64,000 nt of DNA, from NCBI RefSeq assembly GCF_002914585.1, contig NZ_PDDM01000003.1, forward strand, positions 62,001 through 126,000. The letters are read 5' to 3'. Both the position numbers and the translations under genes were made by a program. Under the pieces are notes generated by a model, which saw only the letters and a list, made by a program, of their open reading frames with translations, did not search any database and was not told the DNA's origin. Position 1 is the stretch's first letter. Every line of letters begins with the position of its first letter. Shown piece after piece: positions 9,246-19,144 of this stretch. This DNA is from Pseudanabaena sp. BC1403. Its GTDB lineage: Bacteria; Cyanobacteriota; Cyanobacteriia; Pseudanabaenales; Pseudanabaenaceae.

Positions 9246-11034
9246 ATTTGAGTTCGTTTTGTAAGTATTCGACAACTGATTCGATTTCTACTAAAGTCGC
9301 AACCTTTGTAGCGCGATTGACGATTTCGACCTTGCCATCTGCGATCGCTTTGCCAGTAACCACACGATAGGGAATACCGACAAGATCGGCATCCTTGAAC
9401 TTAACGCCAGCTCGTTCATCGCGATCATCAAGCAATACTTCGACACCCGCAGCATCAAGAGCCGTGTAAAGCCTTTCGCCAACATCCATTTGCTTAACAT
9501 CGCCCACATTCGGCACAGTGACGATCACATGGTAAGGTGCGATCGCCTTATTCCAGATGATGCCATCTTTGTCGTAGGACTGCTCAACGGCGGCTTGCGC
9601 GAGGCGAGATACACCTAAGCCATAGCAACCCATAACTAAAGGCATTTCTTCACCTTGCTCGTTGGTGAAGGTCGCTTTCATAGCCTTGGAATATTTGGTT
9701 CCCAATTGGAAAATATGACCAACTTCGATGCCTCTGGCAGTTTGTAAGATTTGCGAAGGATCATGAACAGCGCGATCGCCAGCTTTTGCTTTATCAAGAT
9801 TCACCACTGTGGGTAATGTAAAATCCTTACCCCAATTTGCGCCGACAACATGATAATCAGCTTCATCTGCACCCGTGACAAAATTTTGTAAATACTCAAC
9901 GGTGCGATCGGCTAAACGCAGGAACTTATTTACAACATTTGAGGTTGGATCAATATAGGAGTCTTTAAGACTTGGTGCGATAAATCCTACAGGAAGTTGA
10001 GAATGCGCCCATTTCTGTTGAGATTCAGCATCAGCAACTTGGAGGTTAATAATTGCTTTACCGCCATAATTGTCTGCCAGCTTGGTCAGTTCATTTTGCA
10101 ATTTCACTTCATTAACATCGCGATCGCCTCGAATGCTGACTAGCACTAAAACTGTTGTGCCATTGTCATAGACAACTTGATAGAGAACCTGCTTGACAAC
10201 TTGTGTGGGGTCGCATTTCAGTAACTTGCACACAGTCTCGATAGTTCCCTTTTTCGGGGTATGCACTTTCTCAAATTTATCAAAATGCGAAGGTACAGCA
10301 TCAGGTGGTAAAGATACTGCTTTCTCGACATTAGCGGCGTAGCTGCTATCTTCGGTAAAGAGAATGTCATCTTCTCCAGCTTCAGCAAGCACCATAAATT
10401 CTTGCGAACCCGAACCACCGATCGCACCTGAGTCAGCCTCGACTGCACGGAATTTCAAACCACAGCGATCGAACATCTTGCGATAGGCGCGATCCATTTC
10501 GTAATATGTTTCTTTGAGGCTTTCTTCAGTGCTATGGAACGAGTAGCCATCCTTCATGATGAATTCGCGCCCACGCATCAATCCAAAACGAGGACGAATC
10601 TCATCGCGGAACTTAGTTTGGATTTGATACAGATGCTGCGGCAGTTGGCGATAGGAGCGAATCATATCTCTAGCGATCGCCGTAATAATTTCTTCATGGG
10701 TTGGGCCTAGACCGACTTCACGATTTGCGCGATCGGTGAGGGCAAACATGATCCCTTCGGCTTTGGTGTAGGTATCCCAACGCCCTGACTCTTGCCATAG
10801 TTCCGCAGGTTGTAGTTGCGTTAATAGGCATTCTTGCGCCCCTGTGTCATTCATCTCTTCGCGGACAATCGCAGAAATCTTTTGCAGGACGCGCCACATA
10901 AGCGGTAAGTACACATACAAGCCTGCTCCCACGCGCCTGATATAGCCTGCGCGGAGTAGTAATTTATGACTTGTGAGTTCTGCTTCGGCGGGATCTTCGC
11001 GTAGAGTGACCCAGAGCATTTGAGATAGACGCAT
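9244..11034 (-). CDS. proS: Prolyl-tRNA synthetase
   Basis: It charges tRNA-Pro with proline in the cytoplasm. The 596 residues fit the bacterial class II ProRS type: motif 2 region [17 protein letters not shown], then an insertion of about 180 residues between motifs 2 and 3 that carries the editing domain, then motif 3 ([14 protein letters not shown]) and the anticodon-binding domain. The ATG at 11034 gives the usual [15 protein letters not shown] start. It is a stand-alone gene. The 254 bases upstream hold no gene. Confidence 0.97.
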   Translation of the reverse strand: MRLSQMLWVTLREDPAEAELTSHKLLLRAGYIRRVGAGLYVYLPLMWRVLQKISAIVREEMNDTGAQECLLTQLQPAELWQESGRWDTYTKAEGIMFALTDRANREVGLGPTHEEIITAIARDMIRSYRQLPQHLYQIQTKFRDEIRPRFGLMRGREFIMKDGYSFHSTEESLKETYYEMDRAYRKMFDRCGLKFRAVEADSGAIGGSGSQEFMVLAEAGEDDILFTEDSSYAANVEKAVSLPPDAVPSHFDKFEKVHTPKKGTIETVCKLLKCDPTQVVKQVLYQVVYDNGTTVLVLVSIRGDRDVNEVKLQNELTKLADNYGGKAIINLQVADAESQQKWAHSQLPVGFIAPSLKDSYIDPTSNVVNKFLRLADRTVEYLQNFVTGADEADYHVVGANWGKDFTLPTVVNLDKAKAGDRAVHDPSQILQTARGIEVGHIFQLGTKYSKAMKATFTNEQGEEMPLVMGCYGLGVSRLAQAAVEQSYDKDGIIWNKAIAPYHVIVTVPNVGDVKQMDVGERLYTALDAAGVEVLLDDRDERAGVKFKDADLVGIPYRVVTGKAIADGKVEIVNRATKVATLVEIESVVEYLQNELK

Positions 11035-11288
11035 ATTGCTGGAGATGTTCGCTAGGGATAGTCGCTAGAATTTCGTTAATCTATATAACGGTGATTCTGC
11101 CTGTCGATCATATCAGGACTTGTATCCTTGGTGTTGTGGGCACTGGACTGTTAAAGAGGTATGAGTCGCTCACAGTATGTCTGAGCAAGTTTTTCACGGC
11201 TTTGCACTCAATTACCATAAATCCTGACTGGATAAACCTTGTAGCTATTCATCACTTCTTTAGAAACCAGTACCTATATCAATACCGA

Positions 11289-12746
11289 CTATTTTTTCTT
11301 GTCGCCCTTTTTAGAGGGAAGTTCGCGCTGTATAGGCAAAATTGGACGTTCATTAGGGCTGAGTTCAATTGCCTTGGAAAAAGCGGCGATCGCTTCTTTC
11401 TCTCGTCCCATACTTCTTAGTAATAATCCTTTCGCTCCCCAAGCGTCGGCACTGTTTGGCTCTAATTTTATCGCCTCTTCTACCTTTGCCAAGGCTTCTT
11501 GGGGTTTGTTATTGCGATTGAGGATCAGCGCTTGGGCAAGTAATTCTTCAACGGATAAGGGAGTTGGGGATGCGGTTGGGGAAGGCGTAGCTTTTGGAGG
11601 TGTTGGTGGAGAGATCGCAGGTGGAGTCGCTGAATTGATCACGACAGGACTATTAGGAACTTCGGGTGCATTCTTTGCAGTTTTGCTAATGATTGCCATG
11701 ACGATTAACAGTAACAAAGCCACTCCACCTGTAATCCAAATCCAGAGCTTCGGTGACTGGCGATTTGTTGCTGCTAAAGGGACGGTATGGGAAGAACTCG
11801 GATGATTTTGTGTCTCTGACAATTTTGTTGCAACTTGCGGGGACGTGATGAGAGTTTCTGTATTATTGGAGAGATGGTTGCTATTACTAATAACTGTTGG
11901 TAAATCATGTTCTGTAACTTTAGGCAAAGACTCGATCGCCTCTAGCACTTCTGAGGCAGTCTGATAACGCTGGCGGAAATCATAGCGCACCATTTTGTCG
12001 AGAATATCCAGAAATTGTGATGAATAAGTGCCCTGAATGCGATCGCGCCAGACTAATTCGGCAGTATCAGGATGCTCATCAAACAAACGTGGCTCCGCAC
12101 CAGTAACTGCTTGGATTGCCATCATCCCTACAGCATAAATATCACTACTAAAGCGCGGCTTGCCATTGAGCTGCTCAATGGGCATATACCCAGGGGAACC
12201 GATCGCGATCGTCAGATTTGTATTTCCTTGCGGGTCAACTGCCAGACTGCCAATTTCTTTGACTGCACCAAAATCGATCAGGACAATTTTGCGATCGCTA
12301 TTACGTCGGATCAAGTTAGCAGGCTTAATATCACGGTGGACGACATTGCGATCGTGGACATATACCAGTATTTCTAAAACTTCATTGAGCAAGGCGATCA
12401 CGACGGATTCAGGCGATCGCTTGCCACTACTGATCTCCTGTGTAAGATCAGTGCCATCAGCAAATTCTTGGACTAGATAAAATTCTTCGCCTTCTTGAAA
12501 GTGGGCGAGTAAACGCGGAATGCGATCGTGGGAACCCAAGGAATAGAGCATTTCTGCCTCTTGATCAAATAAGCGCTTGGCGGTTTCCAGCACAAAAGGC
12601 TCGTTGGATACAGGCTTGAGTTGTTTTACCACACAGGTAGGATGCGTCGGCAAATCAATATCTTCAGCCAGATATGTTTGCCCAAAGCCACCCCCACCAA
12701 GGTGACTAATAATTTTGTAATGCCCTCTAAGTATTGTGTTTAGCAC
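11289..12746 (-). CDS. Ser/Thr protein kinase with C-terminal TPR
   Basis: 485 residues. The kinase domain (about 8-270) has the glycine loop GGGGFGQTYLAED, the ATP-binding Lys in VVKQLKP, the catalytic loop HRDIKPAN and the metal-binding DFG. A transmembrane segment (about 340-360, LWIWITGGVALLLLIVM) follows, then a Pro/Thr-rich linker and two TPR-like repeats (AWGAKGLLLRSMGREKEA). The kinase is therefore likely cytoplasmic with a TPR tail on the other face. The substrate is unknown. The related kinase at 29297-31066 shares the N-terminal layout but has a different tail. Confidence 0.9.
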   Translation of the reverse strand: MLNTILRGHYKIISHLGGGGFGQTYLAEDIDLPTHPTCVVKQLKPVSNEPFVLETAKRLFDQEAEMLYSLGSHDRIPRLLAHFQEGEEFYLVQEFADGTDLTQEISSGKRSPESVVIALLNEVLEILVYVHDRNVVHRDIKPANLIRRNSDRKIVLIDFGAVKEIGSLAVDPQGNTNLTIAIGSPGYMPIEQLNGKPRFSSDIYAVGMMAIQAVTGAEPRLFDEHPDTAELVWRDRIQGTYSSQFLDILDKMVRYDFRQRYQTASEVLEAIESLPKVTEHDLPTVISNSNHLSNNTETLITSPQVATKLSETQNHPSSSHTVPLAATNRQSPKLWIWITGGVALLLLIVMAIISKTAKNAPEVPNSPVVINSATPPAISPPTPPKATPSPTASPTPLSVEELLAQALILNRNNKPQEALAKVEEAIKLEPNSADAWGAKGLLLRSMGREKEAIAAFSKAIELSPNERPILPIQRELPSKKGDKKK

Positions 12747-12892
12747 ATTTTCTCTGCGGGTTATCGCTAAAAATTTACAGTCATTATCGCAAAGACTTAC
12801 CAGCTACAGTTTTATTATTGCAAATTTTATTATGAATTTATGCAAACATTTGCTAGTATATAAATCGCTCTTTGAGCAAACGAGTAAATTTA

Positions 12893-12964
12893 GGGTGACT
12901 GGCGCAGTGGTAGCGCATCGGACTCTTAATCCGCTGGTCCTGGGTTCGAATCCCAGGTCACCCA
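12893..12964 (+). tRNA. tRNA-Lys (anticodon CTT)
   Basis: A 72-base cloverleaf. The acceptor GGGTGAC pairs with GTCACCC, the D arm is GGCGCAGTGGTAGCGC, the anticodon loop CTCTTAA gives anticodon CTT, and the T arm contains GGTTCGAATCC. The discriminator base is A and CCA is not encoded. The call comes from reading the fold by eye. Confidence 0.93.
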
Positions 12965-12969
12965 TTATC

Positions 12970-13010
12970 AAAAAAAGAGTTGTAGCACTTCGCGCTACAA
13001 CTCTTTTTTT
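12970..13010. terminator. Hairpin behind tRNA-Lys
   Basis: A 17-bp stem (AAAAAAAGAGTTGTAGC and its complement) with loop ACTTCGC, ending in seven T residues, begins six bases after the tRNA. It is a likely intrinsic terminator. Confidence 0.85.
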
Positions 13011-13024
13011 TGACCAGATCCCAA

Positions 13025-13061
13025 CAAAGAAAAGCGAGTGCTTTGCACTCGCTTTTCTTTG
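13025..13061. terminator. Second perfect hairpin behind tRNA-Lys
   Basis: A 17-bp perfect stem with a TTT loop (core GCGAGTGC/GCACTCGC). It probably backs up termination between the tRNA and the convergent acsF. Confidence 0.65.
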
Positions 13062-13083
13062 TTTAGGGCTTAACCAAAAGAAC

Positions 13084-13121
13084 GCAACGTAAGGGCAATT
13101 CATGAATTGCCCTTACGTTGC
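13084..13121. repeat. 38-bp perfect palindrome
   Basis: It reads GCAACGTAAGGGCAATTC followed by its exact reverse complement around a CATG/ATG centre, with no spacer. It is the third palindrome in a row. A short stretch downstream (13142-13157, TTGCGTAAGTCCTA) matches the border of family D. Confidence 0.75.
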
Positions 13122-13164
13122 AGTGCGGGTTTCAAGTCATTTTGCGTAAGTCCTATTTTTGTGA

Positions 13165-14244
13165 TTAGAGAACTACACCCTTAGGAGCGGGAATAGAAGG
13201 TTGTAAATACATCGTCAAGAACTGTACGCCATTATTTAAAAGGTGAGGCAGCTTCTGAATCTTTTTCATCCATTCAGGAGAATTGGATTCATCGATTTTT
13301 ACTAGCTTGGCATTGTTCTCTTCGCACTTTTTGAGACAATTCCAGAACTTAGGATTTTCCATGTTGATGATTACAGGGAAAGCCTTCGCAGCATCGCGAT
13401 TGGTTTCACGCAATACTTCATCAACATATTTTCTCGTATCCATGCCGATGGATTCATAGAACTCATTACGGACACAGATATCATTTAGATACATCGTCGC
13501 AAATACTGATAGCAAGAAGAACTTGCTCCAGAGCTTAGCTCTAAGCCCGTTAATATTTTTCTTGTCGCTACGAAGCAGTAAACTACAGAAATCACCATGA
13601 CGGCTCTCGTCTTGGCACCAATTTTCAAAGAAATTGAAGATTGGATAAATCCGATATTCAGGATGAGCAAGGAAATGTTGGTGAATCTTGATATAGCGCC
13701 AGTAGCCAATCTTTTCGGATAGATAGGTGGCGTAGAAAATAAACTTCGGTGCGAAGTAGGTATATTTCTTGGTTTTGGATAATGTCGAAAGATCGAGTTG
13801 GAGATCGAAGTCTGGCATTGCCTTGTTTAAGAAACCAGCATGACGGGCTTCGTCACGGCTCATCAGGCTGAAAATTTCAGCCATGAGTGGGTTCTTGTCT
13901 TTGATTTTGACAGCAATTTCTTTGTAAAGGAGAAAACCAGAAAATTCTGAGGTGCAAGATCCTTCGAGGAATACACGAAAATGCTCTCTCACTTTTGGAT
14001 CGATATGATCCCATGACTGATTGAAATCAGCAGTGCGGACAAAGTGACGACGATTGTAGTCAAATTTGAATTCTTCGAGGATCGCTTCGTAATCTGGTGT
14101 GAGATCGAAGATTTGCATCTTCGCCATTGCTTCAAAGTCTGTAGTGTAGAAGCGTGGGGTCAAGATACTATCACGTCGGCCAGTCCCATTAACCTTTTGT
14201 TGGTTTGACTGGCTTACATCGGGTTTAGAAGGAGTAGCTACCAT
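13165..14244 (-). CDS. acsF: Mg-protoporphyrin IX monomethyl ester oxidative cyclase
   Basis: The aerobic diiron cyclase that closes the fifth ring in chlorophyll synthesis, using oxygen at the membrane surface. 359 residues, the normal length. Diiron ligands are seen in SRDEARHAGF and QDESRHGDF. The N-terminus ends its variable part at RRDSILTPRFYTTDFE, the family signature. Its divergent upstream side leads to about 200 bases without a gene. chlP, another chlorophyll gene, lies 2.3 kb away, but no shared operon is possible because of opposite strands. Confidence 0.96.
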   Translation of the reverse strand: MVATPSKPDVSQSNQQKVNGTGRRDSILTPRFYTTDFEAMAKMQIFDLTPDYEAILEEFKFDYNRRHFVRTADFNQSWDHIDPKVREHFRVFLEGSCTSEFSGFLLYKEIAVKIKDKNPLMAEIFSLMSRDEARHAGFLNKAMPDFDLQLDLSTLSKTKKYTYFAPKFIFYATYLSEKIGYWRYIKIHQHFLAHPEYRIYPIFNFFENWCQDESRHGDFCSLLLRSDKKNINGLRAKLWSKFFLLSVFATMYLNDICVRNEFYESIGMDTRKYVDEVLRETNRDAAKAFPVIINMENPKFWNCLKKCEENNAKLVKIDESNSPEWMKKIQKLPHLLNNGVQFLTMYLQPSIPAPKGVVL

Positions 14245-14394
14245 AGTCTTGTGCTGTTCTCTTTTACTTTATTTGGGGCTGCTAAAGGATTTTGTTGATA
14301 AATTGCAGTTTAAATACCTATCTGACTGCCTATTTTACGACTAGTCTCTAATTTATGGGTAGTTATATCTAGAAAATAAGGTTTGCTTGTTAAG

Positions 14395-14449
14395 AAAAAT
14401 TAAGCAATTCAAGTTCGGGCAAAGCCCGAACTTGAATTGCTTAATTTTT
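14395..14449. terminator. Long perfect hairpin at the hydrolase gene end
   Basis: A stem of about 26 bp with an AAA loop (core AAGTTCGGGC/GCCCGAACTT). It contains the stop codon of the minus-strand hydrolase and gives a T-run downstream of it. Confidence 0.75.
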
Positions 14450-16108
14450 GATCGCTGCGTCAATTGTTTCGATGGTGAGCGATCGCAACAAACTCACCTG
14501 TGCTGAAGGCGTGGAAATATTGGCAAAATATGCGGGTGTAAGGTAATCAGCAAAACTAGTTTCTTGAACTAGATGGGTTTTGAAAAAGGCAACACTCAGC
14601 ATCTTGAGATAATCCTGCGACTCGATCGCACTTGAACCAGCCAAAACATTACTGACTTCAGGACTGAGGCGATCGCTTGATGTTATTGCCGTAACCGCAG
14701 TATGACCAGCTTTATTTAGCAATACTAAATATCGATTTGGAGCAGTCAACCATGTAAAAGGCACAATTTGCTCGGAAACCACAGGGGCAAAGGTATCATC
14801 TGAACTGCCAACTATCGCGATCGGGACAGTGATTTTGCTCAAAGCCGCTTTACCCAAAACATGACTAGTCACAGGGTTAACAGAGATCGCAGCTTTGATA
14901 CGTGAATCCCCTAATTTGTAGGTTTGGTTTGGTAAACCTAGTGCCACGCATTGCAATAACAGCGAAGCATTCCACTTATATTTACCTTGACAAGCTTCCG
15001 CCAGATCAGCGAACTGGATTTGGGCATCACTGACTAAAGCGAGAGCCGCATAGCCACCAAAAGAATGTCCAACCATGCCCACGTTTTGCCAATTGATGTT
15101 AGTTGCCTGTGGAGACTTCTCTAGGTAATTTAGTACCGCAGTTATATCCTGTGGGCGCTCAATAAAGCTCTCTGGTGGCGCAATCTCACTTGCTGCACCA
15201 ATAATCAATTTATCTAACTGCTCCGCACTACTATTTGGAGAAACCGTCAGTACCACCGCAAACCCATAGGATGCAAGATGTTCGGAAAGATAGAGCAATG
15301 GCTCGCGGTTAGAGATTAGCCCAGGATAGATAACGATCGCAGGTATGGGTTTAGACTTATTAGTAAGTTTTGGGACAAATAAATAAAAGGGGATTTCATA
15401 GCGATTATCCAGTGCTGGCGCTTTGAGGCTATAACGTTCCCATGGATCTTTACCTTGATCCCGCAAATCAGCTAACTCAATCGGTGAAGGTACTGGCGTT
15501 ACCGCTCCAGCTTGCTTGGTGGCTTCAGCATTAACCATTTGCACAACTTTTTGGGTGTTTTGCAACAAGTCGCTCAATTCACCAACTGTTTGTAGCCCTT
15601 CTTGAATATCGAAATAAATATCTGATGTGGGGAATTTTCTCAGGAAGCTGAGTAAAGATAAACCGTTCTGTTTGTCGGCTGTTGCCAAAACTGCGGCAGC
15701 ACGGATGGCCCGATTACCCGATAGATTTGGACCAGTTTTAATAAAGTTTCCTAAGATATCTAATGCTCTTTCCCCTTGAGATGTGTATAAGAATCTCGAC
15801 AATAGTGAGACAGGTACATCGGCTCTCTCTGTGAGGATGCGCCGAAAGTTTGCCATGTCTGGTGCAGAAATATAACGCGATGCCATGTCCAGTGCACCAC
15901 GTAACTCGCCAGTTTTAGAAAAATTCTCTAAGTCATCAACAGATACAGAAACTTCAAAAATATTAAATCGGAAATTGACGGTTTCTGCTGCTTCACTAGG
16001 CTTAGCGATCGCCCCTGCCCCGATCGCACTCAGCAAAATCATTAGAGCCGCTGATCTAGGAGCCAAGCGGCGTGAAATATTTGTGATCTTGTCCGTGAGA
16101 TATTTCAT
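14441..16108 (-). CDS. Secreted alpha/beta hydrolase with DUF1400 domain
   Basis: 555 residues with a signal peptide (basic start, hydrophobic SAALMILLSAIGAGAIA, then AKPSEAAE). Residues about 35-170 match the cyanobacterial DUF1400 domain. The catalytic half has the nucleophile elbow GHSFGG, a later acid region (GSSDDTFAPVV) and the His in NKAGHTAV, so a Ser-Asp-His triad is present. It resembles lipase or dienelactone-hydrolase-like enzymes acting outside the cytoplasm. The substrate is unknown. Confidence 0.88.
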   Translation of the reverse strand: MKYLTDKITNISRRLAPRSAALMILLSAIGAGAIAKPSEAAETVNFRFNIFEVSVSVDDLENFSKTGELRGALDMASRYISAPDMANFRRILTERADVPVSLLSRFLYTSQGERALDILGNFIKTGPNLSGNRAIRAAAVLATADKQNGLSLLSFLRKFPTSDIYFDIQEGLQTVGELSDLLQNTQKVVQMVNAEATKQAGAVTPVPSPIELADLRDQGKDPWERYSLKAPALDNRYEIPFYLFVPKLTNKSKPIPAIVIYPGLISNREPLLYLSEHLASYGFAVVLTVSPNSSAEQLDKLIIGAASEIAPPESFIERPQDITAVLNYLEKSPQATNINWQNVGMVGHSFGGYAALALVSDAQIQFADLAEACQGKYKWNASLLLQCVALGLPNQTYKLGDSRIKAAISVNPVTSHVLGKAALSKITVPIAIVGSSDDTFAPVVSEQIVPFTWLTAPNRYLVLLNKAGHTAVTAITSSDRLSPEVSNVLAGSSAIESQDYLKMLSVAFFKTHLVQETSFADYLTPAYFANISTPSAQVSLLRSLTIETIDAAIKN

Positions 16109-16265
16109 ATGTAGGTTTATCAGTGAGATATCTCCTAGAAACTAGCACAACATTCACAAAACCCAGAAAATAGCGGTAATGATCTAGCTATTTAATTACT
16201 ACGTTGCAACCTCAACCTCGAACATAATAAATTTCATCAAAGCGTTTCTTTGCAATGCTTTGATG
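16109..16265. other. Upstream region of the hydrolase, no gene
   Basis: Part of a 420-base stretch without a gene (16109-16528). This part shows no recognisable element. The remainder is occupied by a family A repeat and a hairpin. Confidence 0.5.
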
Positions 16266-16369
16266 TAATACCAAAGCACAAAATGGCTACGACATTTTGT
16301 GTTTGTAAAACCCTTGCTGGGTTTGGGTTTAATTCACAAAAGTGTCTTCACACTTTTGTGAATTGGGAT
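16266..16369 (+). repeat. Family A repeat, copy 2
   Basis: It starts TAATACCAAAGCACAAAATGG and ends CACTTTTGTGAATTGGG. The right hairpin (AATTCACAAAAGTG with its exact complement) is perfect. It lies upstream of chlP. Confidence 0.85.
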
Positions 16370-16370
16370 G

Positions 16371-16409
16371 AAGGAGTAAGAGGAATACTGAGCATTCCTC
16401 TTACTCCTT
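16371..16409. repeat. 16-bp-stem hairpin upstream of chlP
   Basis: The arms AAGGAGTAAGAGGAAT and their complement surround ACTGAGC. It abuts the family A copy. It lies in a 5' region, so a terminator role for chlP is excluded. Confidence 0.65.
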
Positions 16410-16528
16410 GGCAATACATAAAACAATACAAATGTTAATATTCATCAATTTCGCCCCAAACCCTCTGGTGGCAATGCTAACATCCAAAGAAGTTAAACCT
16501 CGATTAAATAAAGCTTTAGGAGCGCATT

Positions 16529-17749
16529 TTGACATTACGAGTTGCTGTTGTAGGCGGCGGGCCTGCGGGTTCATGTGCTGCTGAAACACTTGCCAAAGCA
16601 GGAATTGAGACCTACATATTTGAGCGTAAACTGGACAACGCCAAACCCTGCGGTGGAGCAATTCCTCTATGTATGGTTCAAGAGTTTGATCTGCCTGACG
16701 AAATCATTGATCGCCGAGTCCGCAATATGAAGATGATCTCTCCCAGCAATGTGGAAGTAGACATCAAGCTAGATAATCCCGATGAATATATCGGTATGTG
16801 CCGCCGCGAAGTTTTAGATGCATTTTTACGCGAACGCGCCGCTAAACTTGGTGCAAATCTGATCAACGGTCGCATTCTTGATATCAAAATTACCGAAAAT
16901 GGTAAAAAGCCTTACGTTCTCAGCTATTCAGACTTTGCTGAAGGCGGAAACGAAGGGATCATGCGTAGCCTCGAAGTCGATCTGATCGTCGGTGCTGATG
17001 GTGCGAACTCAGTTGTCGCTAAAGCAATGGATGCTGGCGACTATAACTATGCGATCGCTTTCCAAGAACGTATTCGCATTTCTCCAGAAAAAATGGAGTA
17101 CTACAAAGATTTAGCTGAGATGTATGTTGGCGACGATGTTTCGCCCGACTTCTACGCATGGGTATTCCCCAAATATGATCACGTTGCGGTTGGGACTGGC
17201 ACAATGCACAAAAACCAACGCATGATCAAGAAGCTTCAAGCAGGCATCCGCGCCCGTGCTTTGCCAAGGATCGAAGGTGGCGAAGTGATCAAAGTCGAAG
17301 CGCACCCAATTCCTGAGCATCCAAGACCTCGTCGTGTCGTTGGTCGGATTGCTCTCGTTGGCGATGCGGCTGGCTATGTCACCAAGTCGAGTGGCGAAGG
17401 TATTTACTTTGCCGCTAAGTCGGGTCGGATGTGCGCCGAAGCGATCGTGGAGTTTGCCGAAGCAGGCAAGCGCATTCCTACCGAAGCTGATCTCAAAGTT
17501 TACATCAAGCGTTGGGACAAGCAGTATGGCTTGACCTACAAGGTTCTCGACATTCTTCAGAATGTGTTTTACGCCACCAACGCCACCCGCGAAGCCTTTG
17601 TGGAAATGTGTGCCGACAAGGATGTGCAGAAGCTCACCTTTGACAGCTATCTCTACAAAACCGTCGTGCCAGCCAATCCTTTCACACAGTTGAAGATTAC
17701 CGCTAAGACGATCGGCAGTTTGCTCAGAGGCAATGCATTAGCTCCCTAA
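16529..17749 (+). CDS. chlP: Geranylgeranyl reductase
   Basis: It reduces the geranylgeranyl chain to phytyl for chlorophyll and tocopherol, using NADPH. 406 residues, the usual length. The N-terminal FAD-binding motif VAVVGGGPAGSCAAE and the later GDAAGYVTKSSGEGI motif are intact. The start is a TTG at 16529: it places the FAD motif at residue 5, and AGGAG lies six bases upstream (16518-16522). Two palindromic terminators follow, shared with the convergent psbM. Confidence 0.96.
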   Translation: MTLRVAVVGGGPAGSCAAETLAKAGIETYIFERKLDNAKPCGGAIPLCMVQEFDLPDEIIDRRVRNMKMISPSNVEVDIKLDNPDEYIGMCRREVLDAFLRERAAKLGANLINGRILDIKITENGKKPYVLSYSDFAEGGNEGIMRSLEVDLIVGADGANSVVAKAMDAGDYNYAIAFQERIRISPEKMEYYKDLAEMYVGDDVSPDFYAWVFPKYDHVAVGTGTMHKNQRMIKKLQAGIRARALPRIEGGEVIKVEAHPIPEHPRPRRVVGRIALVGDAAGYVTKSSGEGIYFAAKSGRMCAEAIVEFAEAGKRIPTEADLKVYIKRWDKQYGLTYKVLDILQNVFYATNATREAFVEMCADKDVQKLTFDSYLYKTVVPANPFTQLKITAKTIGSLLRGNALAP

Positions 17750-17750
17750 C

Positions 17751-17783
17751 TTAAAAAGGAGTCGCAAAGCGACTCCTTTTTAA
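17751..17783. terminator. chlP terminator hairpin
   Basis: A perfect 15-bp stem with an AAA loop (core GGAGTCGC/GCGACTCC) followed by a T-run. It starts two bases after the chlP stop. Confidence 0.85.
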
Positions 17784-17827
17784 AAATAGAAAAAATCACA
17801 GCTCTAGGGCTGTGATTTTTTCTATTT
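17784..17827. terminator. psbM-side terminator hairpin
   Basis: A 19-bp stem (AATCACAGC core) directly abutting the chlP terminator. The psbM stop codon lies inside its right arm, so it serves the minus strand. Confidence 0.8.
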
Positions 17828-17941
17828 GCTGCTTTGACCTTCTTCGCGGCTAGATGTTTGAATATATAGCGTCAGCAAGAAGACGGTAGGTACAAATACT
17901 GCTAGAACAGTTGCGAGAAGACCGAGAAAATTAGTTTCCAT
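17822..17941 (-). CDS. psbM: Photosystem II reaction centre protein M
   Basis: A 39-residue single-span thylakoid protein at the photosystem II dimer interface. The translated sequence starts METNFLGLLATVLAVFVPT and ends in a polar tail with YIQTSSREE, matching PsbM in length, helix position and the YxQT-type end of the membrane span. It is convergent with chlP. Confidence 0.9.
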   Translation of the reverse strand: METNFLGLLATVLAVFVPTVFLLTLYIQTSSREEGQSSK

Positions 17942-18034
17942 AAATTTGACTTTAATTACTTAATTTTAAATATTTCGATGGCTGCTAATATTCTAAGTTC
18001 AAAATTGATTAGTCTTACGAAAAAATTAAAAAAG

Positions 18035-18073
18035 CCAAAAAGAAGGTGACGCAGAGCGTCACCTTCTTTTTGG
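18035..18073 (-). terminator. Terminator of the S1-domain gene
   Basis: An 18-bp stem with an AGA loop (core AAGGTGACGC/GCGTCACCTT) and a T-run on the minus strand, ending four bases before the stop codon end of the S1 gene. Confidence 0.85.
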
Positions 18074-18076
18074 AGA

Positions 18077-18970
18077 TTAGGCTTCCCAGAGTTTGCTGAT
18101 ATTTTTTTCGAGACGCTCTTCGGCTTCAGCAAATACTTGCGCTGAGTTATCGAGCATTTCACCTGCATGAAGCTCAAGGATTTTAGTAGATAGAGCAATG
18201 CGATCGCGTGACTCATCGATATCGACCACTACAGCCTTGATCATGTCATTGATTTGAAATACACGAGTAGGATCGCTAACTGGCTTTTGGCTCATTTCCT
18301 TAACATGTAACAGCCCTGAAACTCCAGCAAACTCCACAAATGCCCCAAAAGGACGAATATTGGATACTCGACCTGTAATCAGTTGGCCCTTAGCAAGTTG
18401 GTTCATCGCCGCAAGTTTGGCGGCTTGGCGGTTAGATAGCACCAGCTTTTTACGGGTTTCGTCAGCTTCTAAAACCATCACAGGCAACATTTTGCCAATC
18501 AGTTTAGCGAGATCTGAGGTGTCAGAAAGATGCGATCGCGGTACAAAGCCTCGTAAACCAACAGAGTCAACGATTACACCGCCGCTGTTTGTGCCAATTA
18601 CTCGACATTCAAAGACTTTCGACTCTGCTTGGTAATCACGGAGAGTTTGCCAAGCTTGCTTGAATAACAAACGGCGAACTGATAGCTTCACTTCACCATC
18701 AGCATTTTGACTACTAATGATCAGAAATTCGTACTCATTACCGATCGGGAAAGCATCACCATTAGAGCGCGAAGCACCACTAAGAGTTGCTTCTTCGATG
18801 GGAAGGAAACCTAAAGACTTTGCGCCAATATCGACATAAATGCCACTACTTTCAACTGACACAACCTTGCCCTTCACCGTTTGCCCAACGGCAAATTCGT
18901 AGTTATGTTCGGCGAGGGCGTTGGCAAAATCGTCGGCAGAAAATGGCTGAATATTTGTTGTGGCGTTCAT
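18077..18970 (-). CDS. rps1b: S1 RNA-binding protein (30S ribosomal protein S1 homologue)
   Basis: 297 residues with three S1 domains at about 29-98, 114-180 and 198-264. The first begins VGQTVKGKVVSVESSGIYVDIG and the third begins KGQLITGRVSNIRPFGAFVEF. It is shorter than proteobacterial S1 (six domains) but fits the second, shorter S1 homologue of cyanobacteria. It is expected to bind mRNA on the ribosome or act as an RNA-binding regulator. The paralogue assignment (rps1b rather than rps1a) is made from length and N-terminus only. Confidence 0.85.
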   Translation of the reverse strand: MNATTNIQPFSADDFANALAEHNYEFAVGQTVKGKVVSVESSGIYVDIGAKSLGFLPIEEATLSGASRSNGDAFPIGNEYEFLIISSQNADGEVKLSVRRLLFKQAWQTLRDYQAESKVFECRVIGTNSGGVIVDSVGLRGFVPRSHLSDTSDLAKLIGKMLPVMVLEADETRKKLVLSNRQAAKLAAMNQLAKGQLITGRVSNIRPFGAFVEFAGVSGLLHVKEMSQKPVSDPTRVFQINDMIKAVVVDIDESRDRIALSTKILELHAGEMLDNSAQVFAEAEERLEKNISKLWEA

Positions 18971-19091
18971 GGATATGAATATGCGTAGCGTTGCTTGCGT
19001 GTATTTTATTGTAATTGTCTCATAGCGCTATAGAGAATATGAAGTAAATCTATCTTTCTCTAGAATTGCTACGCTTCTTAACATTAAACCC

Positions 19092-19130
19092 CAAAAAATA
19101 GAGCGGCGCGAAGCACCGCTCTATTTTTTG
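19092..19130 (-). terminator. Terminator of the 132-aa membrane protein gene
   Basis: Arms CAAAAAATAGAGCGG and their complement, with a GCGCGAAGC-type centre. It lies downstream of the minus-strand gene 19145-19543. Confidence 0.75.
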
Positions 19131-19144
19131 AGGTTTATCGATCG

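Noticed and set aside
11091-11420. Open frame of about 109 codons opposite the kinase gene's 3' end
   Set aside because: It overlaps the kinase coding sequence in another frame and has no start signals; treated as a shadow.
12736-13092. Open frame of about 118 codons on the plus strand
   Set aside because: It runs through the tRNA-Lys gene and its terminator hairpins; no ribosome site or protein-like composition.
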